Part shown: piece by piece, positions 44,812 to 55,456 of the stretch
Position numbering within the stretch: the stretch's first letter is position 1
Layout of the letters: the number at the start of each line of letters is the position of its first letter
Assembly: GCA_014529385.2 (NCBI GenBank)
Contig: CM043953.1
Span: 108,444,549-108,508,548 of the forward strand
From: Adiantum capillus-veneris
Taxonomy: Eukaryota; Streptophyta; Polypodiopsida; Polypodiales; Pteridaceae
Direction: 5' to 3'
Length of the DNA: 64,000 bases
The notes under the pieces: model-generated
What the model was told of the DNA's origin: nothing
The model's database searches: none
Seen by the model: only the letters and a program-made list of their open reading frames with translations
Position numbers and translations under genes: made by a program

Positions 44812-44997
44812 GAGCTCATTAATTGCAGATTATGCCAAAAAGGGATGCAGCTTAAAAGCCGAAACTGTTCGAAATGCAATCACTTACACTTGCATCTTGA
44901 AGGCTGGCAGAATTCATGATGATATTGTCAGTCAAGGACTGCTCGAAAGAGATGTCGTGCTTGGCAGTGCTTTGGCAGACATGTATGCTAAAGGTAA
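44812..44997 (+). pseudogene. PPR protein fragment, left of solo LTR
   Basis: One frame reads LIADYAKKG, NAITYTCILKAG, RIHDDIVSQGLLERDVVLG and ALADMYAKGN. This is the spacing of a plant pentatricopeptide repeat of the PLS type (usual form ITYTCILKACG ... IH.EIV..GLL..DVVLG.ALVDMYAKCG). Such proteins bind organellar RNA and many guide editing. A gap after KAG (part of a repeat lost) and the changed Cys in YAKCG show decay. The fragment continues after the solo LTR at 45817. Confidence 0.75.
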
Positions 44998-45816
44998 TGT
45001 TAAGTATGGAGCCTGATTTACCCTTGTAATTTTATGTGGTAAAAGCGCACATTTGTAAGGCCCCCATTATGAGGAGAAGCCATCGTGCGTGAAGGAAAAT
45101 CACTCACCGGAAACCAAAATTTTCACAGACAAGAATCAGGGGCAACTTTAAAGGCCTCGGGGGCGGAGGTCCCTGAGAATTTTTTTTTCACCGGAATATT
45201 CTTTTTCGTCGGAATATTATGGCCGGAAAGTGGTCGGAAAACAACCGGTCGGTTGGCCGGTGGCCGGTAGTCAATGACCGATGGCCGGTGGTCGGAAGTC
45301 AATGGCCGGTGGCCGGTGGTCGGAAGTCAATGGCCGGTGGTCGGTGGCCGAATTCAATGGCCGGTGGCCGAATTCAAAAGCGGACTTGTCTTCTCAAGGG
45401 CGGCCACACATGGGCGGATTGGAGGGTCCGATTTGGACTTATTCGCACAAGGGCGGCTACACATGGCTGTCTCTCATAAGAGAGGGGAGCCCTTTTGGCC
45501 TATAAAAGGAGGCCATTTCTACACACATTTCATAGTGTGAAGTTGATGCAACAAGGTGAGTGTGAGGTGGTGAGAGTGAAGCAAGGCAAGAGCTCCATTA
45601 AGGGTATAATCCCTTTGTAAACTACTTCTTGTTTTGAAGTACTAAAGCCATTGAGTGGTTGCTTTCCCATGGACGTAGCCCACATTGGGTGAACCACGTA
45701 TATCGTGTGTACTCTCTCTCTCTCTCTCTACTCTATAATCTCGTGTATATAAATCTGTCTCTCTCCATTAAGTAATCTACTCAATTATCTATTTAGCTAC
45801 GTCTTATTTCCTAACA
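44998..45816 (+). mobile_element. Solo LTR inside the PPR fragment
   Basis: 819 bp from TGTTAAGTATGG to TTTCCTAACA, flanked by the perfect 5-bp duplication GGTAA (44993-44997, 45817-45821). A TATAAAAGG box lies at 45501-45509, a (CT)n tract at 45713-45729, and the U5-like end is pyrimidine-rich. No internal retrotransposon sequence remains. The upstream part holds a GGCCGGT minisatellite. Lineage is not determined; copia-like by general look only. Confidence 0.8.
45219..45376. repeat. GGCCGGTGG minisatellite in the solo LTR
   Basis: Repeated TGGCCGGTGGTCGGAAGTCAA-type units of about 23-33 bp with variants ending GTCAATG or GAATTCAATG. Confidence 0.8.
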
Positions 45817-45900
45817 GGTAATGCCCTTACAAAGGCTATGGCCGCCCATACTCACAATTCAAATGGCCGCCCAAGGGCCACAACCTTGGTCGCCCAAAAG
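45817..45900 (+). pseudogene. PPR fragment, right of solo LTR
   Basis: After the duplicated GGTAA the PPR frame resumes as ALTKAMAAHTH; joined to MYAKGN it matches the usual MYAKCGALTKA. It is lost soon after. Confidence 0.55.
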
Positions 45901-46154
45901 ATAAATTAAGGACTTCTTGTGTGTAAAAGCAAGGAAGAAAAAGAAAAGAAGATGGCGTAAACCAGGCAGGGCAGTGAGGAGCCTGCGCAGGGATCTGGAA
46001 GCAGACGTAGCGGCCGCGGTGAAGCTCAAACAAGTGCGTGACTGAGACGGGAGTTGCTTAGCATGCCGTTGTGCCCCATTTGGTACCACTTTCTGCGCGA
46101 TTCTGTGATGCTCGAAATCCACTACTGCCACGTCATTAAGAGGTGTTTTTTACA

Positions 46155-46193
46155 CCTCCCTAGCAACGACGGCGCCGTCGTTGCTAAGGGAGG
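46155..46193. repeat. Near-perfect palindrome
   Basis: Left arm CCTCCCTAGCAACGACGGC, right arm GCCGTCGTTGCTAAGGGAGG, one unpaired base, no loop. Confidence 0.9.
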
Positions 46194-46199
46194 TAGGGA

Positions 46200-47183
46200 G
46201 TTATAATTAGGGAGGGATTTTTTGCATGAAAAAGGGACTCGAAGAAAAGACAACGGGGGCTATCAATGAAAGGCATAGCAGGCAAGCAAGGAGGAAAAGA
46301 ACAAGGCAAGCAAGGAGGACGAGCTTGGCGGAAGCAAGCAATGGAATAAGCTTGAGGAAGCTCGAGGGCACAAAGCCAAGGAGAAGGGAAGCTCGAGGGG
46401 AGAAAGGACTCTCGCCCACTCTCTCTTGCTCTCATAGTCGGCAAGGTAAACGAGGCAAAGCTTCTCTCTCCCGCTCTCTCTCGCTCTCTCTCGCCCCTTG
46501 AGATGCTTGAGGGAGATGAAGCAAAGGGGATTCAGGTGCTCGTGGAAGTAGAAGAGGGAAGCTTTCTCTCTTCTCTCGCTCTCAAGCTTGAACAAGGGTA
46601 GGACAAAGACTATTTCTCTCTCTCTGTGGATTAGAGAAACAAAGAAAATTCTCGAAAAAGGGCAGAGTTAAGCAAGGAGTCAAGGCAGAAGAAAAAGGGT
46701 TAGAGCTCAGCAAAGCAGGAAGTTACTGGATAATTGACAATAACTGATGCTTAATGATTAAGGCAGTGAGTAGAGTCGAAGCTTGCAAAATCCGCGAGGT
46801 ATTTGAATCAGATGAAGCGACATAAGAATATTTCCATCACCAACATCAGAAGTTGATTAAGCATTTTGTTAAGTCCGGTGTCGTTAACGGCTCAGTTAAT
46901 ACTGTAAAGTGGGAGCTTAAACTCCTGGTTAGTAGATGATCCAAGTGACGGCGCTGTTAACAGCCCGCCTTGGCTAAGGATAAATTATACTCAAAGTAAT
47001 ATTCAATTAATTGATGATTGCGGTGATTGGCAGAGCTGTCATTGTCTCTTGTTCTCTCTCTTTCACACCTCCCACAGCCAGAGGCCCGGCTCCTGCCCCG
47101 CTCACGTAGCGAACACATATCCCCCGACAGTGGCACATAGCCTGAGGCAAGCTCAAGCACACCCTATGTCATGTATTTGGTTT
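46200..47183. other. Purine/pyrimidine-rich unassigned region
   Basis: AG-rich plus strand up to about 46720 with CTCTCTC runs, then ordinary sequence. Long frames here follow from the biased composition and have no recognised domain. Confidence 0.4.
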
Positions 47184-47237
47184 GGGTGAGTATCGTAGTT
47201 ATATAATGCACCTTGAGTGCATATCGTATACTCACCC
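47184..47237. repeat. Imperfect foldback
   Basis: GGGTGAGTAT ... ATACTCACCC arms with an inner ATGCAC/GTGCAT pairing, total 54 bp. Confidence 0.7.
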
Positions 47238-47840
47238 CATCTACACATCGCAAGTATGGAGGGTAACTAGAGGGGAAAGTAAATCTCTCCTAGAAGATGA
47301 TGGCAAACATGAGATGAAGGAGGTTGAGAAAATGAGCGGCCAAGGCAAAAGCAATGCAAAAGGAGCTGAAGTAAAAAAACAAAGCAAACCAGAAGGCAAA
47401 GGCTGTGGGAGACAACAATGCAAATAAGAAACCACCAATGATAAAGGGAGAGGGAGAATAGTAGAAAGGGATAAACAAGATAGTGCATTGATCAACTCTT
47501 GGACTTGTCTAATGGAGGATTCTTTGTAGATTTTTCTTCGAAATTACGTAATTTTTATACTATCTTGTTCTTATACTTGCACCTCTGGGTTTCATTTTTT
47601 GATTCTTGGTGATGATGCCAAAGTTATTGTCAAAATGTGTCGCGCATCAAAACACGAGGAGAGGTCTACGAGCCACGACCACTCGCTACCTTGCGTTGTG
47701 GCACAATAACCTATTTTCGAGGTATGCACACAAAGACTTCACTTATTTGTGCTGTATCACAATGCGAGAATGCACTATGCCTGTGAGAGAGGTACCTCCA
47801 TATCATGATATAAGGGGGATTGACAAGGTAAGTATTGTGC
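47238..47840. other. Unassigned region
   Basis: Short frames only. A lysine-rich 81-codon frame (47182-47427) has no recognised family. Confidence 0.35.
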
Positions 47841-48270
47841 CACAAAACGATATCGAGTGGACCATGCTGCTACGATCGACGTGCCTCTACGTCACATTGT
47901 GGCATGACAAAAAAAAATTGTGCCACAATGTGACATAGATGCATGTTGATGAGCATGTTGATCATAGGTATACCCCCATATTAGGTTGTGGCATGACATA
48001 AAAATATCACACGACAATGCGATATAGAGGCATGTCGATCATAGGAACATCTCCATATTGCATTGTGGCACGACATAAAAATTTTGCACAGAATGCAATA
48101 TGGAGTTGTGACTAGAAGCCTCTCGCACTATCGGTGTTGTGGCATGACATTTACCTTTTCCATGCCACAACATGAGATGGTAGGTGCGTCTTGTCAAGGC
48201 CTCCCCATATTGTGTTGCAGCGTGACATACACTTAAGAGCCCTACCCCCAACATCTATGTGCATGATGTT
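47841..48270. repeat. Degenerate repeats of TTGTGGCATGACATAAAA type
   Basis: The motif TGTGGCAYGACA recurs at about 47900, 47984, 48064 and 48140, with spacers of 75-85 bases. It alternates with TTGTGCCACAATG-like inverse pieces, so the block is a decayed tandem array with internal dyads. Confidence 0.55.
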
Positions 48271-48547
48271 GCCAAGTGACGTTCATGCAATGATGCACAT
48301 TTCCCAACAATGACAATGAACTAGGCAATTAATTGTAGGTATTTCCATAATCAGTATCGCACGACTAGTAATGATGATGATGTCTATCCCAATATATAAC
48401 ATTTTTATATTTTCATATAGCCCACTATTTTTTAATATCTCTCCTCACCTCTCAAAGCCAAATTTGCACCTTTTTTGCTATTTGTTTGCTTGTTCATCTC
48501 CTTTTTGTGCAACCTTTTGTATTCCACAAAAAAAAACGATTTTCATG
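48271..48547. other. Unassigned spacer
   Basis: AT-rich; no feature seen. Confidence 0.4.
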
Positions 48548-48880
48548 GCTCGCATGAATTAGACATCTAGGAAGGTATATCCGCAAGGCAGCCTGTCTTC
48601 AACTTCACAAGTTGCAAGGAAAACCATACCCAATTTAAGGGCAATTATGTGGAGTCAAATGTACAAGCAGAACTTAAGCGTACTACTTGAACGTCACAAA
48701 ATCCAAAAGCATATATACCTAGATATCCCTAAGCTACCTTTTCAAACTATTGTAGGCAAGGTCTGCTAGAGAGTGCACTTGAATTTTTGGTGGGCCAAAA
48801 GCGTGATGGGTTCCCTTCACGAGGCAAGCAAAGAATTTCTAATCGATCTATTCCAAGATAGATACGTCTTCAAGTGCATG
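48548..48880 (+). pseudogene. Unknown frame cut by the C2 LTR
   Basis: Reads MARMN (stop) TSRKVYPQGSLSSTSQVARK, then QTIVGKVC (stop) RVHLNFWWAKSV and FLIDLFQDRYVFKCM up to the LTR. Two stops in an otherwise open frame of 110 codons suggest a recent pseudogene or an unknown repeat gene. In the pre-inversion order it would be followed by 32694 on the minus strand, where VTLMPLDINTLMLLCFKYDK is open for about 47 codons in another frame. No family recognised. Confidence 0.4.
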
Positions 48881-50444
48881 TGTAATGGAAATGGCCTATA
48901 AACTTTAAGAATAGCAAAATTAAGAGAATTAGAGTGAGTATTTTTGTGAGACTACTTTGAGAACGTAGAGGGTGAACTTAATTAGCGATAGCAACATCAC
49001 CATAGTACTTAGTTAACTTGGCATGAACAATACTTTTGCAAGAGACAGAGTTTAGAGAACTTGACAACAGTTGAGGACCAGAATTATGTGGAGCCGGTCC
49101 CCCCTCCAATAGGCTTTTGTATTATAAATTATCCCATCAAGAGAGACTTGGTACAATACAAACTTTGTGTTCCTTGTGACCTAGGTGATGCAATGAAGAT
49201 GGAAAGCTTCATGCATCACGATCATAACATAGAATTTGTAGAAAGAAATAACCATCCTTGGCTTCAGTCCCAAGGCCTCAAACACCTTCAAAGGTGGAGA
49301 GAGCTAGCGGGGAATGAGGGTAGGGAAGAGGAAGAAGAAACATTCATAGGAGAAAGAAACAATTCCTCACTTATCATCACTCTTCTTGCTTAGCATACAT
49401 AATATCATAGTAATGAAGATGGAGAAGATGGAAAGATTAAGCATTGGAGAATGGCTCCTGGTTGGATTTGCATTCCATAGCCAAGAGTGTTGGTGTAGGC
49501 TCTCATATTCTAAGCTTGGAGAAGGATATGGAGCTCTTCCACTTTGCACCTCACACAATGAGTGTGTGTGTGTGTGTGTGGGAGGGGAGCATACCCCCCA
49601 AGCTAGTCCCCCTCCTTGCTTTGGTCGACCCGTTCTTCTAGCTCAAGATGGAAGCTCATTGGACCCTTGCAAAGCTGGCCAATCACATGTAGAGTGCATA
49701 TCAAGCAAGCATGCTAGCCTTAGTACAAGTGTTCCCCTTTCCCCTTTGAGAGAGAGGACTTGATAAATGCATAAATAATTAATAAATTCACTAAATTATC
49801 ATTGGACCCCTTGGGGGGCCAACCAATAGGCTTTAGGCACACTATGAGGGCAATATGAAGAGGAGCTTGACATGTGTCCTTGTTTCCTCCTTGGTGTAGG
49901 CTTGCCTTGTGTGAGGGTGTGTGTGTTCTCTGTCATGCCCCTACTTGTAGGGCTCGCCCCCTCCTTGTAGGGATCCTTGTTCACTTTTTGACACCTCAAG
50001 CCCCTCAACCTTGGGTACGATTCTCACCACAAGCTCAGCCCTTAAGCCCCTCAAGCTTGGGCCGAGTTCCCACCTCAAGTACAACCCTACCATCTCAAGC
50101 ATGACAAGCACCTCAAGAATCTCAGTCATCAAGCACCTCAAGAATCTCTTTCATCAAGCAAGACAAGCATCTCAAGCTTGGTCCGGGTTCCCACCTCAAG
50201 CATCTCTTTCATCAAGCAAGACAAGCATCTCAAGCTTGGTCCGGGTTCCCACCTCAAGCATAGCCCTAGCTTACCTGAGGTCCAAGGCTTTTCACACTAA
50301 CTATTGGAGGTATTTAATGAAAATAACCCTAAGGTCTTTTAAGCTCCATTACCATTGCTCTTTAATAGACCATCTCCTGTTTGGACCCATTACCTTTGGT
50401 TCCATGTTGAGATGCATCCAAAGCACATATCTATAATCTAGCTC
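48881..50444 (-). repeat. C2 chromovirus solo LTR, main portion
   Basis: On the minus strand this parallels the C1 LTRs from the AAGCTAGACTAT region to the TTACA end (motifs GGGGGACCGGCTCC, GGTCCTCAACTGTTGTCAA, AAGCCTATTGG, TGGCTATGGAATGCAAA). With 32700-32790 it makes one LTR of about 1.65 kb, the family size. No chromovirus internal sequence flanks it, so it is a solo LTR. A 56-bp direct repeat (about 50165-50275) and (GT)n (49561-49580) lie inside. Confidence 0.75.
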
Positions 50445-50673
50445 TGTGCGCGTCTGTCGCACGTGTCAATGCAAGGAACTTGCCAATACACTGTGTGCGG
50501 GTCACAACTGGCTCCAAGCACACAACAAGCATAAACTAGTAAGCTCAAAGAAGGTGATTGTGTGTCACTCACCGCTCTACGCTTGCTGTCATGAAGGATT
50601 CCTCGTCGCGAAGAAGAGGGATACGCCGCTACGTCGCACTCAACCGCCTCGCCGTCCTCGTGCCGCCGCAATG

Positions 50674-50704
<31 letters not shown>

Positions 50705-51011
50705 GCATACACACACACACAAGGAGATGAAGAAGAAGAAGATAAAGATGGAGCAAGAGCACTCTTCAATTGCACAAATGAGAGAATGAGTGATTTTTAG
50801 GTTTAGCTGACTTTTATATGAGCTCGCCCCATTCACACTTGGGCGCCCATGCTTAGCCAACTAATTCCTTGAATGTTCCAGTTAGAGTGCGCCTCTCATT
50901 GACGATCACTCTTACCCTTTTCCTATTGGACTGACAAGCCCAGTACCTGACTCTACCAAATAAATAATACAATGTCCGTCCTAGGTGATAGGACTGTGTG
51001 TGCGGTTAGCA
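50445..51011 (-). repeat. G2 3' LTR
   Basis: Sense TGCTAACC ... GCGCACA on the minus strand. Flanked (minus sense) by GAGCT, the same 5 bases that precede the G2 5' LTR at 32786-32790. (CT)n at 50671-50702. The PPT AGAAAGGGGGGCA follows at 51012-51024. Confidence 0.85.
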
Positions 51012-51513
51012 TGCCCCCCTTTCTGATGTAGATTCCGTCCTCGGAAGCTATTGAGTTGAAGCTTGTTCGTCAAGGTGGAAGAGCATTTGAGATGAATGTC
51101 TTTAGCCTCCTTCAGTCACTGCAAAATCAAACAACATTGGCACAGTAATTGCATTCTCATAAGCAATTAAAAAGCATATGCAGTTGTAGGCAGACAATTT
51201 GATTGGTAACAAAATTTTAAACCATTTGTCAGCAATAAACATTAAATTGCAATATAATCAAACGCATAAACAGCTGTAAAGGTAAAAAATTAAACAAGTC
51301 TGGGGTCGCTAATGTAACGGTCGAAAGGCACTAAAGATTGACTATTAATACCATGGGCAAGCTTCTCAATTTTCTCTGGTCAATTAAGTTGTTTAATCGC
51401 GAGAGCCAAGTATTTCATGTTCGAGGGCTGACTAGAGACTATACCTACAAGACCTTGTAGTTAAGCTACAATAAAAGGAATTTCTCATGAAATCATCGCG
51501 TGACTGATTACAT
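51012..51513 (-). other. G2 3' non-coding part and polypurine tract
   Basis: Parallel to 18481-18985 of G1. At about 51513 the similarity jumps to Gag sequence equal to about 28750 of G1, so nearly 9.8 kb of Gag end, Pol and 3' sequence is missing. Confidence 0.75.
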
Positions 51514-52810
51514 GCTCCATAGGTAGTTAAAATAATGGGAGGGGTAGGGACTACATGAGTACGATGACCCATAGGTGCATATGATTGATACACACTTGTA
51601 GGTATTGTTGAGGCATTGAGCTACCATGTAGCGGTGCTTTACTAACAAAGTAGGTCCATAGCGTATTTCTTGGCATGCCCATCATTGGGGTAGGCATGGT
51701 AGCTGTGGTGTCATCAAGGGAAAGATGAGCTAGACTTGCAAAGGTAAATCTATCACTTGTGGGCTCAGATTGGATTGAGACCCCTGGCAAAACAACATAT
51801 GGGGGATCCATTGGACTTACCGAGGGAGTCTCCATTTGCGATAAGGTTGGTTGTTTAGCCTTTCCTGTATCCAAGAATCTCATGAGACCCGTTGAAGGCA
51901 TGTTGATCCCCTTGTTCTGTCTCTCTAACTCAATGACCCTATGGATGACCTCACAAACTCTTTGTTGTTGATCCTCCAAACTAGTAACACCCATTGTGGA
52001 TTGTAGGGCATCTAACCAACCCACGTGATAGGTGTGACATGTGTATAGGTTGGTTAGAGTTTCCGTTTGTAGTTCGTACTCCCAGTTCTCATTTAAGAAC
52101 ACTCCATCTAGGATTGAGGTGCTAGGGGTGTCCTTCGAGCTAGATGCAATGTTGCTTTCTAGGGGTTGGCCCTTAGCGGTTGCTAAGTTAGGAGCACTTG
52201 ATTGCTCTCTTAGCAATGATATTGAAATAGGGGCTTTTGCTTTTAACTCTCTTCGTTGCTCCACCTTGCGTAAGCTCTCGACTTCCGTTTCCCTAGCCGC
52301 AATGATATATCGCTTAACCTCTTGCACTTTGGCAAGGCTTCTACCATCGCGAAATAACTCTGAAGAGTTAGGAGGTGCATTGAATGAAGTATTCACGTGC
52401 ACATTCTCTAAGGGTATAGGGTCTACGTTGGTCACGAATGGAGAATTTACTTCCCCACCCCCGTCATTTACATCATTAGCTCCATGTTCGGAGCGAGTGG
52501 CTCTACTAAAGGTTTCCTTCAAGCAGCTAAGCACGCTTGGCCCGGACCATGGGTCCATGGCATGCATGTCTTGGCTTGAGCTATCGATATTAGGCATTAG
52601 GAAACCCTCCATGACGTCGTAGTCAGAGGAAGAGTCACTAGCCGCTATGTTTGGGTCTTGGTTTGTACTACCTTGGGTCCCCGTCAAGGGCCTGGAACCT
52701 AAGGTAGGTGGATAATGAGAACTCGCGTAAGTCAAAATTCTCTGTAGTTGCTCCATCTCTAGCACACGATCAGAGCGCAGATGCATGTGCTTTTGGCACC
52801 CTACAAGCAT
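51514..52810 (-). pseudogene. G2 Gag N-terminal part, 419 codons
   Basis: An open frame from ATG 52810 parallel to the first 440 residues or so of G1 Gag (SDSSSDYDVMEGF, SSSQDMHAM, LSQMETPSVSP). The gag core, zinc knuckles and all of Pol are deleted. The long surviving frame suggests either a recent deletion or retention of a short Gag N-terminal protein in a non-autonomous element. Confidence 0.75.
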
Positions 52811-53533
52811 CAGCGAATAACCTCGAAGGTTAACCGCTTACATTTTTATGCGTCCGTTTTCACTCGTTTTTTTAATTAAAAAATTTAATAATTTTTTAAA
52901 TATTTTTGAATGATCACTTTTTTTTATTAAAGTGTGTGATAGCTCAAAACAAGTGTATCACTTAGAGGGTCGCGGTGTTATTTACAGCACAACGTTCGGC
53001 CACCTGAAGCTCCATTGGTCCTCAAAAAAGTCGATTTTTAGCTACGTGTGAAGCTAAAATATGTAATTTTAAAGGGCGACTGAGGCCTGAGCCTGAGCGT
53101 GAGCGTGAGCTTGGGCTTGGGTCTGGGAGATATTCCCGATCCCGATCCTACCTTTATTTATTTTTTTAATAAGGATAAGGTCGCCGCGGCCTGCGCGAGA
53201 GCACACACACACTCTACCTACTTACTTACAACTAATACACCTACTGTTACACACTAGCACACTTCATTAGCTCTCACAGATCTACTTCCTACTTACTGTA
53301 CTTTGCATTACACAGAACTAACAACCTTAATACTAACACCTTACACGGAGAAAACACAGTAACCTTTCAAAACTTCATTAACAAAAAAATACACAGTAGT
53401 AACACAAAATCCTTCTTCTCAACACACACACCCTCCTTCCCTACCCTTCCTACAATTGAAATTGCACCACGAAAGAAGCACAGAGTGCCATTCAAGCTTA
53501 GTGTATGGCATTCCCCGGCAATGGCACCAAAAA
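52811..53533 (-). other. G2 leader and tRNA-Asp primer site
   Basis: Leader with the conserved CCCAAG/GATCGGGATC block (about 53083-53150). The primer site, minus strand TGGTGCCATTGCCGGGGA, is at 53512-53529. Confidence 0.75.
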
Positions 53534-53553
53534 TATGCGTGTCTGTTGCACGT
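53534..53553 (-). repeat. Last 20 bp of the G2 5' LTR
   Basis: Minus strand ACGTGCAACAGACACGCATA, equal in position to the end of the G2 3' LTR (ACGTGCGACAGACGCGCACA). It is exactly the part missing from 32791-33377. Confidence 0.8.
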
Positions 53554-55229
53554 TTGCATCTCAATAGCCCTTGTCCACACTTGTCATACAAAGTGAGCTT
53601 ATAGAGCCCACGGAACAAAAGGCCAGATGCAACAATTTCATCACCAAAACTGAGATCATGAACTGTACATCTGTCATCCACAAATTTGACTACAAGTCCA
53701 AGTCTAGCAAGTGTAGAGATAGACAAAAGATTCTTCTTGATCCCAGGTACATAAAGTGCATCAACAAGTGTGAAGGAACTGCCATTTATAGCAGTGAGCA
53801 CAATCTTTCCAACGCCCTGAACCGGATAAGAGGCATTGTTGGCACAAGCGACTGAATTCCCATGAGGGACAAACTCGAGAGAGGTGAACAATTCACGATA
53901 TGAGGTAATGTGCTTTGTAGCACCACTATCGAAATACCACACATGTGAATCTGCAGCAACTGACAAGCATGCATCATGGACAACAAGATTGTAAGTGCAC
54001 TCTGCACTAAAAGCCCATTCTGCATCAACATCAGCATTACAGTCTCCTTTTACAGAAGAATAAACACTTGCTACATTTGTAGTGGAACCAGCATTTGCAG
54101 TGGAACCACCCTCTTTCTTCTTAGCCTCTTTTGCCTTCAACTTAGGACATTGCTTGATCAGGTGATCATTAGCTTTACAATAATGGCAGCGCATCTTCTT
54201 TTTGCCCTTATCACCAGAATTGCCAGACGAAGTGCTGCCAGTAGAAGCATTGGGAACAGAAGTTTTGCCACTCGCAACAAAATCATAAGAAGTGGCTGCA
54301 TTGCTATTACCACTCTTTCTTTGCAATAAAAGCCTGTTCAATGACATGCTGTCTAGTCCTGTTTTTTCTGGAAAGTGACTCTTGTAACAACAATGTGCAT
54401 AATGCATCAAACTTGACAACTTCTGGATTTCCTTGGGTCATAAGTCTCCAAGTACTAGCAAAAGTTTGGTAAGAATCTGGTAAGGCATCAAGAACAGTTT
54501 GCACAAGGGAACTTTCTGAAATGACTTCACCTGCAAAAATAAGTTGCTCATTGATATCCTTGACACTAGCAAGGAAAGTGTCCATATCATCTTCCTCATG
54601 CATAATCTTCGACTCCAGCTCTTTACGCAGCAAAGCAATTTTAGCCTCATTGCGACTTGCATAAAGAACAACCAATATATCCCAAGCTTGTTTTGCAGAT
54701 TTTGTTGAACGGATGTGAGGAACAATGGTGTGCTTCATAGGCTCACGCAATCAATGCATGAGCCTGCGCATCCTTTACATCCCAACGAGCTTGTTCTGTC
54801 GTAGGCAAAACAACTCTAACAACAGCTATCCTTGCAACAAGACCTGCAACATCCTCAACATCGCCTACATACTCAGGATCAGGACGTATATCAATGCCCT
54901 TCACAATATTCCAGACGCCCTTTGACACAAGAACGTGTTGCATCATATAAGCCCACATAGGGTAATTGTCCCCATCCAACCTGTCCTCAACATCAAACAT
55001 CTACACAAAATGAAGAAATTGCCTGTGCAGACCTGCCTGTAGTGGAAACGGAGGCCAAAATGAGCCCGAATAAAAAATCTGAACAGACCAAGCTCTACGA
55101 TCTCTCCCGAAATATTTGTCAGCATGCAAACGCTCGCCAAACCTCACTGTAATTGGAGAAAGTGAGCAGGCATGTGCTGGAGCAGCTGGCGACTAAGCCT
55201 GGGAGGACGTAACCTGCTCTGATACCAAT
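53554..55229 (-). pseudogene. Copia R1, 5' half: gag and protease
   Basis: From the LTR: a gag frame (FDVEDRLDGDNYPMWAYMMQ), a UBN2/gag-like part (KSAKQAWDILVVLY, ELESKIMHEEDDMDTF), a CX2CX4HX4C knuckle (CHYCKANDHLIKQC), and protease WYFDSGATKHIT with LYVPGIKKNLLSIS. It ends at LYDKCGQGLLRCK, just before the pre-integrase domain, where G2 LTR sequence takes over at 53553. Two frameshifts (near 54745 and 54410) separate the parts. The primer site for tRNA-iMet (TGGTATCAGAGC, minus strand) is at 55216-55227. Confidence 0.85.
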
Positions 55230-55456
55230 TGTTGGAATTAGGGTTGCAGAGAGACACACACAGCTTGGAGAAGACGAAGGAAACTCAAGACACACAATAG
55301 AGAGCGTGTTATCTAGTGTGCAATGGAAAGATAGATAGCCCTAGAGTGATGGGCGTATATACAATGCTCGGGGGAAAAAACCTCCTAAAGAAGGAAAAAA
55401 TGCCCAGGCGGTCCTAGTGTGTTCACACACATCACTACCACATGTATATGGTAACA
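55230..55456 (-). repeat. R1 5' LTR, 227 bp
   Basis: Minus strand TGTTACCATATACATGTGG ... TTCCAACA. Preceded (minus sense) by TGTGT. Confidence 0.9.

Noticed and set aside
45219-45540. Trp/Gly/Arg-rich frames over the GGCCGGT minisatellite
   Set aside because: Three frames are open at once because the repeat lacks stops. They lie inside a solo LTR.
46184-46600. Several overlapping frames on both strands, some hydrophobic
   Set aside because: The region is strongly AG/CT-biased, which creates long frames by chance; no domain or consistent start was seen.
17898-53553. CRISPR-like or tandem-direct-repeat reading of the many similar LTR pieces
   Set aside because: The repeats are LTRs with TG...CA ends, primer sites and target duplications; there are no regularly spaced short repeats.
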